Source of the DNA: Micromonospora coriariae
Lineage (GTDB): Bacteria > Actinomycetota > Actinomycetes > Mycobacteriales > Micromonosporaceae
DNA: 64,000 nt
Assembly (NCBI RefSeq): GCF_900091455.1
Contig: NZ_LT607412.1
Location: forward strand, 5,146,001 to 5,210,000
Reading direction: 5' to 3'
Shown here: positions 51,043 to 61,357 of the stretch, in pieces
Layout of the letters: every line of letters starts with the position of its first letter
Numbering within the stretch: the first letter of the stretch is position 1
Position numbers and translations under genes: made by a program
Notes under the pieces: model-generated
Seen by the model: only the letters and a program-made list of their open reading frames with translations
Database searches by the model: none
What the model was told of the DNA's origin: nothing

Positions 51043-51441
51043 ATGCCCTTGAGCAGGTACCACCTCAGAGCATCGGTCGCCGTGTCCGACATACGAAGGG
51101 CGGTCGCCTTCTACGAAGGCAAGCTGGGCCTCCGGCCGCTGTGGTCCGGCCCCAGTGCCGCCATCGCAGACGGCAGCCGTATCTATGGATCTGGTGGGGG
51201 GCCGGCGCTGAACGTGTACCAGTCGGTCACCGCCGGGACGACCGCGGCGACCCTCGCGACGTGGTACGTCGACGACATCGACCAGATCGTCGACGAACTC
51301 ACCTCGGCCGGCGTCGAGTTCACTCGCTACGACCAGTTCGCACACGACGTCAAGGGGATCACCCCTCGGGCCGGCGGTGGACGTATCGCGTGGTTCCAGG
51401 ACCCGGACGGCAACACCTTCGCCCTCGAATCCGACGTCTGA
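51043..51441 (+). CDS. VOC-family (glyoxalase/bleomycin-resistance-like) protein
   Basis: The start is ATG 51043 with GGGAAGG 7 bp upstream; 132 residues. The VOC pattern is clear: RASVAVSDIRRAVAFYEGKL near the start, YVDDIDQIVDELTSAGVEF, and IAWFQDPDGNTFALES at the end with the late metal-type Glu. Substrate unknown; family members include dioxygenases, isomerases and antibiotic-binding proteins. Confidence 0.88.
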   Translation: MPLSRYHLRASVAVSDIRRAVAFYEGKLGLRPLWSGPSAAIADGSRIYGSGGGPALNVYQSVTAGTTAATLATWYVDDIDQIVDELTSAGVEFTRYDQFAHDVKGITPRAGGGRIAWFQDPDGNTFALESDV

Positions 51442-51500
51442 CTCCCTTCCGGCGCAGGCCGGTGGCTCGGGGGACCAGCGGGCTTGGGTAGGTTCCTGTC

Positions 51501-51944
51501 ATGAGTGACGACACCTTCCGCTCGGTGGAGATCGAGCGCACCGGTCTGGGGAACTATGTCGCCCGGAACATCCGCGGCGGTTCGCTGTCGATGGGCACGG
51601 GCGAGGACGCCAGCTTCACGCCCGTGGAACTGCTGCTGGCTGCCATCGGCGGCTGCACCGCGGTGGACGTGGACCACATCACCAGCCGCCGAGCCGAGCC
51701 GACCCGGTTCTCCGTCGACGTCACGGGTGACAAGATCCGTGACGAGGCCGGCGGAAACCGGATGCAGAACCTCCGGGTCGAGTTCACAGTGACGTTCCCG
51801 GTGGGCGCGGACGGCGACAGGGCCCGCGAGGCGCTGCCCCGGTCCCTGCAGCAGTCGCACGAACGGTTGTGCACCGTCTCCCGTACCGTCGAGCTTGGCA
51901 CTCCCGTTTCGATAGTCGAGGCTGCCGCGTCCGACGGGGAGTGA
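51501..51944 (+). CDS. OsmC-family protein
   Basis: This 147-residue protein has the OsmC/Ohr layout: GGSLSMGTGEDASFTPVELL, LAAIGGCTAVDVDHITSRR with the first reactive Cys in GGC, and SHERLCTVSRTVE with the second Cys. The two cysteines reduce organic hydroperoxides in this family, so a thiol peroxidase role in oxidative stress is likely. It appears monocistronic. Confidence 0.9.
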   Translation: MSDDTFRSVEIERTGLGNYVARNIRGGSLSMGTGEDASFTPVELLLAAIGGCTAVDVDHITSRRAEPTRFSVDVTGDKIRDEAGGNRMQNLRVEFTVTFPVGADGDRAREALPRSLQQSHERLCTVSRTVELGTPVSIVEAAASDGE

Positions 51945-52002
51945 GGTTTCCGGGCCGACGAGCGGCGGTCGGCGGGCCGCGTGTATGACTCGTGCCGACG
52001 TT

Positions 52003-52722
52003 TCACCCGAGCCGGCGTGGCGATGCCCAGCCCTGCTGTTGCAGCCGTTCGATGCCGTCCAGTAGCAGGTCCAGCGCGAACTCGAACTCGAACTGGTCGT
52101 CACAGCCCTGCCCGAGGACGGACGCGTCGTCGTGGGACGCCGCCATGGCGACCTCCGCGACGTGCGGGAATCTGGCCGCGATCTCCGGGGGCAGGGCCGC
52201 CGGTGGCTCCGGGGCGGTCGTCGTGCCGGACCGGCCGGCGCGCCGGGCGGCGTCGAACAGCTCCTGGCTGAAGCCCAAAATCCGGCTCCCCATCGCATGC
52301 ATCACGTGGTGCGCGAGGTCGACGGAGAACCCGCCGGCCCGGAAAGTTCCGATCATCGAGTCGAGGTAGGACAGGATGGCCGGCGTCGCCATGTTCCGCG
52401 ACTCGATCGCGAGCGGCGCCCAGGGGTGGCGCTGCAGCGCCTGCCGCGCCGAGAGGATGCGCTGGCGGACCGCGGGCTTCCAGGCGGTGTCGGGCCCGGG
52501 CGGACCGATCTCGCCGACGACGACGTCGATCATGCCGTCCAGCAGTTCGTCCTTGTTGGCCACGTGCTTGTAGAGGGCCATCGGCACGACGCCCAGGTCC
52601 TGCGCCAGGTTGCGCATGCTGAGGGACTCGATCCCGGCCGCGTCGGCGAGTGCGACGGCGGCGTGCAGGACCCGGTCCCTGCTCAGCGGCGTCCGGCGCA
52701 GCGTCTCAGCCTGCTCAGCCAT
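52003..52722 (-). CDS. TetR-family regulator (TetR_C type)
   Basis: The start is ATG 52722 with GAGGAG closely upstream; ATG 52734 is an alternative. The 239-residue protein has a TetR helix-turn-helix (ESLSMRNLAQDLGVVPMALY KHVANKDELLD region) and a TetR_C-like ligand domain (HPWAPLAIESRNMATPAILS). It is divergent from an oxidoreductase gene; two strong palindromes sit in that gene's promoter. It should repress both genes and respond to a small hydrophobic ligand. Confidence 0.92.
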   Translation of the reverse strand: MAEQAETLRRTPLSRDRVLHAAVALADAAGIESLSMRNLAQDLGVVPMALYKHVANKDELLDGMIDVVVGEIGPPGPDTAWKPAVRQRILSARQALQRHPWAPLAIESRNMATPAILSYLDSMIGTFRAGGFSVDLAHHVMHAMGSRILGFSQELFDAARRAGRSGTTTAPEPPAALPPEIAARFPHVAEVAMAASHDDASVLGQGCDDQFEFEFALDLLLDGIERLQQQGWASPRRLG

Positions 52723-52764
52723 CTCGCTCCTCATCGTTCGGCGGCCGATTGAACCATAATCCTC

Positions 52765-52793
52765 TTGACAGGTGTACGGCGTACACCTACCTT
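52765..52793 (+). promoter_or_regulatory. Promoter of the oxidoreductase gene
   Basis: TTGACA (52765-52770) and TACCTT (52788-52793) are 17 bp apart. The spacer is filled by the first TetR operator. Confidence 0.6.
52770..52788. promoter_or_regulatory. TetR operator 1
   Basis: AGGTGTACGGCGTACACCT is a perfect 19-bp palindrome around a single central base. It lies between the -35 and -10 boxes, so a bound repressor would exclude polymerase. Confidence 0.75.
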
Positions 52794-52802
52794 GTTTCTG
52801 AG

Positions 52803-52819
52803 GGTGTACGCCGTACACC
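52803..52819. promoter_or_regulatory. TetR operator 2
   Basis: GGTGTACGCCGTACACC repeats the same palindrome 32 bp (about three helical turns) downstream of operator 1, just before the SD of the oxidoreductase. Confidence 0.75.
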
Positions 52820-52835
52820 GGGGGAGGGGAGAAGG

Positions 52836-53819
52836 ATGAAAGCGATAGTTCAAGACCGATACGGCCCGCCGGAGACGCTCACACTCGCGGAGGTGGACGC
52901 GCCGGCGCCTGCCGCCGACGAAGTGCTCGTGCGGGTGGAGGCCGCCGCGCTCAACGCGTACGACTGGCATGCCATGCGTGGCGACCCGCGGATGGCGCGG
53001 CTGGCCATGGGTCGATCAAAGCCCCGAGCGCGCATCCGCGGCCGCGACTTCGCCGGCCGGGTCGAGGCCGTCGGCAAGCAGGTTCGCCAGCTGCGCCCGG
53101 GCGACGCCGTCTTCGGCGACCTGGGCGACGCCAACGGCGCGTTCGCCGAGTACGTGTGCGTACGCGAGACCCTGGTCGCGCCGATGCCGGCGAACCTGAC
53201 GCCGCAGCAGGCGGCGGCCCTGCCGCTGGCCGGCATCACCGCGCTCATGGGCCTGAGCGAGGTCGGGCAGGTCGAGCCGGGCCACCACGTTCTCATCAAC
53301 GGGGCCTCCGGCGGCGTCGGCACCCTCGCTGTCCAACTGGCCAAGGTGCTCGGCGCGGCCGTCACCGGCGTGTGCAGCACCCGCAACGTCGACCTGGTCC
53401 GCTCCCTCGGGGCCGATCACGTCGTCGACTACACCCGGGACGACTTCGCCCGCGACAGCCGCCGCTACGACGTCGTGTTCGACCTGGTCGGCAACCGCTC
53501 ACTCACCGCGCTGCGACGGGTGCTGACCCCGACCGGGACGCTGGTGCTCTCCGGCGGCGGCGTGTACGGCGGCGGCAGCCTCATCGGACCGGTCAAGCTC
53601 ATCGCGCGGGGACGGCTGCTGGCACCCTTCGTCCGACACCGCATCGTCATCCTCACGGCGGCGCCCAGCCGGCAGCACCTCGACACGCTCCGCGCGCACG
53701 CCGAGACCGGCCGCCTCACCCCGGTCATCGACCGCACCTATCCGCTGCACGAGGTGCCCGAGGCCATGCGATACCTCGAAGGTGAGCACGCGCGGGCGAA
53801 GGTCGTCATCACCGTCTGA
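52836..53819 (+). CDS. MDR-family NADP-dependent oxidoreductase under TetR control
   Basis: The start is ATG 52836 behind GGAGGGGAGAAGG; 327 residues. GroES-like part: LVRVEAAALNAYDWHAMRGD, RIRGRDFAGRVEAVGKQV. NADPH loop: HVLINGASGGVGTLAVQLAK; later LGADHVVDYTRDDFA. No zinc ligands are seen, so it is a quinone-oxidoreductase-like enzyme. Two operators in its promoter indicate tight induction, perhaps by a toxic carbonyl or quinone. Confidence 0.92.
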   Translation: MKAIVQDRYGPPETLTLAEVDAPAPAADEVLVRVEAAALNAYDWHAMRGDPRMARLAMGRSKPRARIRGRDFAGRVEAVGKQVRQLRPGDAVFGDLGDANGAFAEYVCVRETLVAPMPANLTPQQAAALPLAGITALMGLSEVGQVEPGHHVLINGASGGVGTLAVQLAKVLGAAVTGVCSTRNVDLVRSLGADHVVDYTRDDFARDSRRYDVVFDLVGNRSLTALRRVLTPTGTLVLSGGGVYGGGSLIGPVKLIARGRLLAPFVRHRIVILTAAPSRQHLDTLRAHAETGRLTPVIDRTYPLHEVPEAMRYLEGEHARAKVVITV

Positions 53820-53879
53820 CGGGTCCATCGGGTTGTCAGATCGGCGGCGGGTGCAACTCGGGCAAACAGAATCCCGCTG

Positions 53880-54602
53880 TCACGCCACGGACCTGTCGGT
53901 CCTCGCCGCCTCGAGCAGCGCGGCGAGTGGCCGAGGCAGCGCACCCCGGCCCGCTGCCGCCTCGGCGAGCAGTCGCGCGTAGCGCAGGTTGCGACGCGCG
54001 CCGCTGCGGAGGAACCGCCACATCTGCCGCTCGGGTTCCCGGCCGCGCCAGGCGGGTTGATTCTGCAGCGAGAGGAACGAACCCAGATCGCCCTGTGAGT
54101 CGAACAGCGCTTCGACCTCTGCGGCGCCCACGGCCCGGATCAGTTCCTCTTCGAGGTCGTCGACGCAGACGTGAAACCCGAGGCGTTCCATGTCGGCGCG
54201 AGTGCGCGGCGAGCCGATCTGGGCGGCGACCAGTGCGCGCCGGAAGACCTCCTCCTCACGCACGTCGTACAGGCCGGCGAGGCGCACCTGAGCGGTCAGC
54301 GGGCCCATCTCGGTCAGGAAGCGACCGATCGCGTGCGCCCCGCCGATCGGCACGATCACGACGCGCTCCGCTTCGAGATCCCGGCCGCCGCCGGTTGCGG
54401 CCGTTTCGAGCGCGATCTGATCGCTGAGGCCCTCGACCAGGACCAGGGCCGCAGCGTCGCCCATCTTCGCCCGGGCGCTGGTCAGTGCCCGGGTTGTGGC
54501 GTCAGGGCCACTCTCGTATCCATCGAGCGCCCTGCGGGCCAGCTCATGACGTTGGGCGAGATCCATGGGGGTTCCGTCGGTCGGGATGCGGGTCGTGGCC
54601 AT
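53880..54602 (-). CDS. TOPRIM-domain protein, OLD-family type, without ATPase
   Basis: The start is set at ATG 54602 (MATTRIPTDGTPMDLAQ); ATG 54566 is equally possible. The 240-residue product has the TOPRIM Glu in ALVLVEGLSDQIALE and an acidic motif in RLAGLYDVREEEVFRRAL, where only one Asp of the usual DxD is seen. The layout matches stand-alone OLD-type TOPRIM proteins, which are often called nucleotidyl transferase/hydrolase. Whether it still cuts nucleic acid is open. It is divergent from the Ser/Thr kinase gene. Confidence 0.78.
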   Translation of the reverse strand: MATTRIPTDGTPMDLAQRHELARRALDGYESGPDATTRALTSARAKMGDAAALVLVEGLSDQIALETAATGGGRDLEAERVVIVPIGGAHAIGRFLTEMGPLTAQVRLAGLYDVREEEVFRRALVAAQIGSPRTRADMERLGFHVCVDDLEEELIRAVGAAEVEALFDSQGDLGSFLSLQNQPAWRGREPERQMWRFLRSGARRNLRYARLLAEAAAGRGALPRPLAALLEAARTDRSVA

Positions 54603-54692
54603 CATCGTCGAGCCGTGTGGCGGCGACAACCCGATATCGGAGGTCGGACGACCGGTGCTTGAGAACGACGAGTCCGGGGTACCGGAAGCATC

Positions 54693-56132
54693 ATGCCGAG
54701 TGTGGGGCAACTCGTCGGAGACCGATACCGCCTGGTCGAGAGGATCGCCAGCGGCGGTATGGGCGACGTGTGGCGGGCGGTTGACGAAACCCTGGACCGC
54801 TGCGTGGCCGTCAAGATGCTGCACCCCCGCCTGGTCACCGACGCCGGCTTCAGTGAGCGGTTCCGCCGCGAGGCACGCGCGATGGCGGCGCTGCGTCACC
54901 CAGGTGTCGCCCAGGTCTACGACTACGGCGAGATGTCCCGGCCCGGAGAGCCGGTCCTCGCCTACATCGTCATGGAATGCGTGCAGGGACAGTCCCTGTC
55001 GGAGCGGATCGCCGAGGTCGGCCGCCTGGACGCGGCCGAGGCGATGTCAATCGCCGCGCAGACCGCCCGAGCCCTGCAGGCCGCCCACGACGCCGGCATC
55101 GTCCACCGGGACGTCAAGCCCAACAATCTGATCATCGAGCCGGACGGGCACGTCGTACTCGTCGACTTCGGCGTTGCCGTCACGCAGGAGGCGGCGAGCC
55201 TGACCGGGGCGAACCAGGTCGTCGGCACCGCCCTGTACATGGCGCCCGAGCAGGTGTCCAAGAACGAGAGCACCCCGGCGATCGACATCTACGCGCTGGG
55301 CGCTGTCGTCCACCACTGCCTCGCCGGTGAGCCCCCGTACCAGGGTGACAACGCCGTCGCGGTGGCGCTGCGGCACCTCGAAGAGGAACCACCGTCGCTG
55401 CCCGAGAGCGTCCCGGCGCAGGTACGGCAGCTGGTGTCCACCGCGATGGCCAAGGAGCCCACCCGCCGGTTCCCGACGGCGGCGGCCATGGCCACCGCGG
55501 CACAGGCCCTCACGGACTCGTCCGACCCCCAGCTGAGGGCCGCCACCTCAGCGACCGCGGGCGCGCCCCGAACCGAGCACCTGCCCGCCCGGGGGTCGGC
55601 TCTCGGCGGCACGTCGAGGCGGAGGGTCCGTCCCGGACATACCACGCTCGCGGTGCTTCTCGGATCGTTGGCCGCCGTTGCCGCCGTCCTGGTGCTGGCC
55701 GATCCCACCGGGATGATGACGGGCCCGACCGGGCGACCGTCGGGGCCCCCCGCGGCACCGCCCGTGGTGCCGACCTCGGTGCCACCCCGGCAGGACAGGC
55801 CTGGCCCTGGCGTCGGTGGTGGCGAACCGGCCATCCGCGGCTCTGCCGGTCTGCCGGTTCGCGCGCCCGGATCCGCTACCCCGACGACCACCCGTCCAGC
55901 AGCCGCAACGCCGACGGGCCAGTCCACGCCTTCGAGCGAGAGCAGTCCCGGTTCACCCGGTCCCACCACCTCTGAAAGCGCCCCTCAGGAACCGACGGCG
56001 GCCCCCACGGGCGCAACGACGGCGGCACCGACCGAGGACCCGACGGAGGCGCCGACGGCGGAGGAGTCGGCTGCCGGAGGGAACGCGGTGACGCCGGTCC
56101 AGGTGACGGGGTCAGGCGGACCGGCGAGGTAG
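54693..56132 (+). CDS. Membrane-anchored Ser/Thr protein kinase without PASTA domains
   Basis: This 479-residue kinase starts at ATG with GGAAG upstream. The Hanks-type domain spans about residues 1-270: YRLVERIASGGMGDVWRAVD (Gly loop), VAVKMLHPR (Lys), HRDVKPNNLIIEP (catalytic loop), VDFGVAV, and GTALYMAPEQVSK. One membrane helix follows (TLAVLLGSLAAVAAVLVLAD, about 310-330). The external tail of about 145 residues is Pro, Thr and Ala rich with no PASTA or known sensor. It probably phosphorylates cell-envelope or regulatory targets. Confidence 0.95.
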   Translation: MPSVGQLVGDRYRLVERIASGGMGDVWRAVDETLDRCVAVKMLHPRLVTDAGFSERFRREARAMAALRHPGVAQVYDYGEMSRPGEPVLAYIVMECVQGQSLSERIAEVGRLDAAEAMSIAAQTARALQAAHDAGIVHRDVKPNNLIIEPDGHVVLVDFGVAVTQEAASLTGANQVVGTALYMAPEQVSKNESTPAIDIYALGAVVHHCLAGEPPYQGDNAVAVALRHLEEEPPSLPESVPAQVRQLVSTAMAKEPTRRFPTAAAMATAAQALTDSSDPQLRAATSATAGAPRTEHLPARGSALGGTSRRRVRPGHTTLAVLLGSLAAVAAVLVLADPTGMMTGPTGRPSGPPAAPPVVPTSVPPRQDRPGPGVGGGEPAIRGSAGLPVRAPGSATPTTTRPAAATPTGQSTPSSESSPGSPGPTTSESAPQEPTAAPTGATTAAPTEDPTEAPTAEESAAGGNAVTPVQVTGSGGPAR

Positions 56133-56141
56133 AGATCTGCG

Positions 56142-56171
56142 GTGGCGCGGCGGCCGAGGCCGCCGCGCCAC
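56142..56171. terminator. Bidirectional terminator hairpin
   Basis: A perfect 13-bp stem (GTGGCGCGGCGGC / GCCGCCGCGCCAC) with a CGAG loop lies between the convergent kinase and xylanase genes. Confidence 0.8.
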
Positions 56172-56198
56172 GGGTGCGGTGTCCGGAGTTGGTCAGGG

Positions 56199-57677
<1,479 letters not shown>

Positions 57678-58760
57678 CTACGACAGGTGGGGTGCCGGGT
57701 CGGGTGCGGGCCGCCGGCGTAGCCATGGCGTTCGGGTCCGCCCCGGGCTCGGGTTACGCTCGGCCGTCGAGCGGCGGACCACGAGGCGTACCGGCAGGAC
57801 CATTGGCCTGCCGGTGTGCCCGGGCGCTCCCTCGATCATCGTGAGCAGGTGCCGGGTGGCGGCCGAGCCCTCCGCGTAGAACGGGGCCGCGACCGTGGTC
57901 AGGCCGGGCGTGACGATGTCGGCGGCGAGGATGTTGTCGAACCCCACGACGCTGACGTCGCCGGGAACATTGACGCCCATCCAGCCGAGGCCGCGGATGA
58001 GGCCGATCGCCATCTGGTCGTTGAAGGCGAGGACAGCCGTCGGCGGATCTGCGCACAGCTCCTCGGCGGCCCGCTCGCCACCCTCCATGGTTGGGCTGAA
58101 CGGGCCGATCTTGCGTACCTTGATCTCGAGCTCCATACCCGCTTCGAGCAGCGACCGCCAGCGGATACCGTTCGCCCAGGACGCCTCCGGCCCCGCGACG
58201 TAGGTGATGTGGTCGTGCCCCAACTCGCCGAGGTGCTCGGCCGCCCGCCGAACCCCGCGCGGGTTGTCCGTCACGACGCAGGGCACGTCGGCGATGGCGC
58301 GGTTGAGGACCACCACCGGCCGCTGCTTGGCGAACATCCGGATGGCCGAGTCGGACATCCGGCTGCTGGCCAGCAGGAACCCGTCGACGGTCGACATCGT
58401 CCGTTCGATCACCGCCCGTTCCAGGCGGTCGGACTCCTGGGCGTCGATCAGCACGGTCGTGTATTCGCCGCCGATCGACGCCTCCTGCGCCCCGCGGACG
58501 ATCTCGGCGTAGACCGGGTTGGTGATGTCGGGGATGACGAGCGCGATCATGTGCGTGCGGGACGTGGTGAGGGCGCGTGCCAGCGGGTTGGTCCGGTAGC
58601 CGAGCCGCTCGGCGACCTGCCGGACCCGTTCGGCGGTCTCGGAATTGACGCGGCTCGGCTTGGAGAAGGCGCGGGACACCGTGGACGGTGAGACATTGGC
58701 TTCGGCCGCGACGTCGTAGATCGTGGCCCTCTTGTCTGGCGGCCTGGTGTGGTCGGGCAT
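57678..58760 (-). CDS. LacI-family transcriptional regulator
   Basis: This 360-residue protein starts at ATG 58760 with GGGGAG 8 bp upstream. Helix-turn-helix: TIYDVAAEANVSPSTVSRAF (residues 13-32); sugar-sensor domain: VIPDITNPVYAEIVRGAQEA, AFNDQMAIGLIRGLGWMGVN and VVGFDNILAADIVTPGLTTV. It is divergent from an ABC importer operon, with a palindromic operator candidate in between, so it probably represses that operon. The C-terminal 25 residues are an unusual Arg/Pro-rich tail. Confidence 0.93.
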   Translation of the reverse strand: MPDHTRPPDKRATIYDVAAEANVSPSTVSRAFSKPSRVNSETAERVRQVAERLGYRTNPLARALTTSRTHMIALVIPDITNPVYAEIVRGAQEASIGGEYTTVLIDAQESDRLERAVIERTMSTVDGFLLASSRMSDSAIRMFAKQRPVVVLNRAIADVPCVVTDNPRGVRRAAEHLGELGHDHITYVAGPEASWANGIRWRSLLEAGMELEIKVRKIGPFSPTMEGGERAAEELCADPPTAVLAFNDQMAIGLIRGLGWMGVNVPGDVSVVGFDNILAADIVTPGLTTVAAPFYAEGSAATRHLLTMIEGAPGHTGRPMVLPVRLVVRRSTAERNPSPGRTRTPWLRRRPAPDPAPHLS

Positions 58761-58873
58761 CTTGATGCTCCCCCCGGGCTTCGCGCCATGATCATGCTAT
58801 GACGCCGGTGAGTACTCGGCAATGCCCCCGCAACAGTCGGTTCCCCGGTGCGCATTCGCGCGAGGCAATACAT

Positions 58874-58887
58874 GGCAACCCGTTGCC
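58874..58887. promoter_or_regulatory. Candidate LacI operator
   Basis: GGCAACCCGTTGCC has perfect 6-bp arms around CC. It lies 114 bp upstream of the LacI start and 129 bp upstream of the importer operon. Confidence 0.45.
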
Positions 58888-59015
58888 GTTCGGCCCCGCC
58901 GGCTGTCTCAATGCTCCACAGATGGCGCATGTAGGGCGGCCTCACCGAGGCGACCCAGCTGAGCAGAGCGTGGACCTACCTGGCCGGCCCGGGTAGTCGA
59001 TGAAGGGAACGACTC

Positions 59016-60236
59016 ATGGGTATGACGCGGCGCGGCGCCCTCATGGTCACGGCATCGTCGCTCTTCGTGGGCGCGGTCGGGTGTGGGGCGCCGGAGGGTC
59101 CCGGCAAATCCTCGGGCGACACCACGGGCGAGGTACCGGAGCGGCCCGCCCGGGCCGTGACACTCAACGTTCTCGACGTCGCCGGCAACCTGCAGCTGAC
59201 GCAGGCGATGATCGACGAGTTCGTCTCCAAGAACCCGAACGTGATCTCCCGGGTGACCTATTCGAAGGCGCCGGCGCCCGAGCTGGCCGGCAAGATCAAG
59301 GCCCAGCAGGGAGCCGATCGGGTGGACATCGGTCTCGTGCTGACCGGCGTCGACGGCCTGGCCGCCGGCGTCGAGCAGGGGCTCTGGACGGACGTGCTGC
59401 CGAAGTTCCAGGACCGCCTCGGCGGCATGCGGAACTACCTGGAACCGGCCGCCGCGATGCAGCAGCTCGCCGGCAACGCCGGCGTCGCGGTCACCTACTA
59501 TCCGTCCGGCCCGCTGCTCGAATACCTGCCGTCCCGGCTCTCCGCGCCGCCGACGAGCGCGGATGCCCTGCTCGCCTGGGCCAAGGCGAACCCCCGGAGG
59601 TTCCAGTACGCCCGGCCGGCCAACTCCGGCCCGGGCCGGACGTTCCTGATGGGCCTGCCCTACATCCTGGGCGACACGAACCCGAAGGATCCCGCGGCGG
59701 GGTGGGACAAGACGTGGGCCTTTCTGAAGGAGTTGGGCCAGTACGTCGACTACTACCCGTCCGGCACCACCGAGACGATGAAGAACCTCGCCAACGGCAC
59801 CGCCCACCTGATCGTCAGCACGACCGGCTGGGACATCAACCCCCGCGTGCTGGGTACGGTGCCCAAGGAGGCCAGGATCGCCACGATCGACGGTTTCCAC
59901 TGGGTCACCGACGCGCACTACGCCGTCATGCCCAAGGGCGTGTCGACCGACACGCAGGCCGCGGTGCTGGCCCTGCTCGCGTTCATGCTCACCCCTGAGC
60001 AGCAGGCGAAGGCGTACGACGAGGGCTACTTCTACCCGGGGCCGGCGGTGAAGGACGTCCAGCTCTCGTCGGCGCCGCAGAAGAGCCAGGACGCGATCCG
60101 GGAGTTCGGCCGCCCGGAGTACGACGCGCTGATCGCCGGCAACCCGACCGAGGTCCCGCTCGACGCGAAGAGCCTCGTGGCGGCGTTCAACCGCTGGGAC
60201 CGCGAGATCGGCGGCGGGAAGGTCAAGCAGGGATGA
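59016..60236 (+). CDS. ABC transporter substrate-binding lipoprotein (iron/polyamine-class fold)
   Basis: This 406-residue protein opens MTRRGALMVTASSLFVGAVG with lipobox GAVGC. The mature part has the SBP family 1/8 layout: TLNVLDVAGNLQLTQAMIDE, GVAVTYYPSGPLLEYLPSRL, GRTFLMGLPYILGDTNPKD and FHWVTDAHYAVMPKGVSTDT. Partner genes are of the Fe3+/spermidine/thiamine transporter class, but an FGGY kinase and LacI regulator flank the operon, so the ligand is more likely a sugar or polyol. First gene of a four-gene operon. Confidence 0.9.
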   Translation: MGMTRRGALMVTASSLFVGAVGCGAPEGPGKSSGDTTGEVPERPARAVTLNVLDVAGNLQLTQAMIDEFVSKNPNVISRVTYSKAPAPELAGKIKAQQGADRVDIGLVLTGVDGLAAGVEQGLWTDVLPKFQDRLGGMRNYLEPAAAMQQLAGNAGVAVTYYPSGPLLEYLPSRLSAPPTSADALLAWAKANPRRFQYARPANSGPGRTFLMGLPYILGDTNPKDPAAGWDKTWAFLKELGQYVDYYPSGTTETMKNLANGTAHLIVSTTGWDINPRVLGTVPKEARIATIDGFHWVTDAHYAVMPKGVSTDTQAAVLALLAFMLTPEQQAKAYDEGYFYPGPAVKDVQLSSAPQKSQDAIREFGRPEYDALIAGNPTEVPLDAKSLVAAFNRWDREIGGGKVKQG

Positions 60237-61357
60237 GCGCGTTCTCCCAGCTGCGGTTGGACGGCGTGTCCCGCCGGTTCGGCGGCCAGGACGCGCTGAC
60301 CGAGCTGGACCTGACGATCGAGGCGGGCGAGTTCATCGCCCTGCTCGGCCCGTCCGGCTGCGGCAAGTCGACGGCCCTGAACTGCCTGGCCGGGCTCCTG
60401 CCGTTGACCCGGGGGAGCATCTGGCAGGACGAGCGTCGGATCGACACGCTGCCACCGGAGCGCCGTGGCTTCGGCATGGTGTTCCAGAGCTACGCCCTCT
60501 TTCCCCACCTGACGGTCCGCGCGAACATCGCCTTCGGGCTGCGCATGCGGCGGCTACCGAAGGAGGAGATTCGCCGGCGTACCGAGGAGGCGGTGCGGCT
60601 GGTGCGGCTCGAGGCCCACGTCGACAAACTGCCGGGCCAACTCTCGGGTGGCCAGCAGCAGCGTGTCGCCATCGCCCGGGCCGTCGTGTTCGAGCCGTCC
60701 CTCGTGCTGATGGACGAGCCGTTGAGCAACCTCGACGCCAAGCTGCGCCTGGAGATGCGCACCGAGATCCGCCGACTGCACCAGTCGCTGGGGCTCACCA
60801 CCGTCTACGTCACGCACGACCAGGAGGAGGCGCTCTCCCTGGCCGACCGGCTGGTGGTGCTGCGGGAGGGGCGGGTGCAGCAGATCGGGTCGCCACGCGA
60901 GATGCACACCCGGCCGGCGAACTGGCACGTCGCCGACTTCATGGGCTACCGCAACCTGTGGCGGGCACGGGTGGAGCAGCTGGACGGTGCCCGGGTCACT
61001 GTCGAGTCGTCCGGTCATCGCCTGCTCGGGGAGGCCATGGGCGACCTCCGGGCCGGGGTGGACGCGGTGGTCGCGGTACGCCCGGAGGACATCCGCGTCG
61101 ACGGGCCCGGCGAGACCGGCAACTCCATGTCGGCGACCATCGAGGTGGTGGAGTACCAGGGCCGCGAGTTGGCGGCCGAGGCCCGTACCGAGTCGGGTCA
61201 GCTGCTGCACCTGCGTACCGAGCAGCGGATCGCACCGGGCGACCAGGTCGAGGTCGCCATCGACCCGCAGCGGCTCCTCGTCTATCTCGCCGACGCCGCG
61301 CAGGGCGGCGAACTCCGGCCCGACCACCTCCCACACGTCGCAGAGGCCGCGCGGTGA
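60233..61357 (+). CDS. ABC transporter ATP-binding protein (PotA/FbpC class)
   Basis: This 374-residue ATPase overlaps the binding-protein gene by 4 bp (ATGA). Walker A LLGPSGCGKSTALNCLAG, Q-loop VFQSYALFPH, signature LSGGQQQRVAIARA, Walker B LVLMDEPLSNLDAKLR, and H-loop YVTHDQEEA are intact. The C-terminal TOBE domain (about 245-365) is present (AVVAVRPEDIRVDG). It drives import through the two permeases encoded next. Confidence 0.96.
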   Translation: MSAFSQLRLDGVSRRFGGQDALTELDLTIEAGEFIALLGPSGCGKSTALNCLAGLLPLTRGSIWQDERRIDTLPPERRGFGMVFQSYALFPHLTVRANIAFGLRMRRLPKEEIRRRTEEAVRLVRLEAHVDKLPGQLSGGQQQRVAIARAVVFEPSLVLMDEPLSNLDAKLRLEMRTEIRRLHQSLGLTTVYVTHDQEEALSLADRLVVLREGRVQQIGSPREMHTRPANWHVADFMGYRNLWRARVEQLDGARVTVESSGHRLLGEAMGDLRAGVDAVVAVRPEDIRVDGPGETGNSMSATIEVVEYQGRELAAEARTESGQLLHLRTEQRIAPGDQVEVAIDPQRLLVYLADAAQGGELRPDHLPHVAEAAR

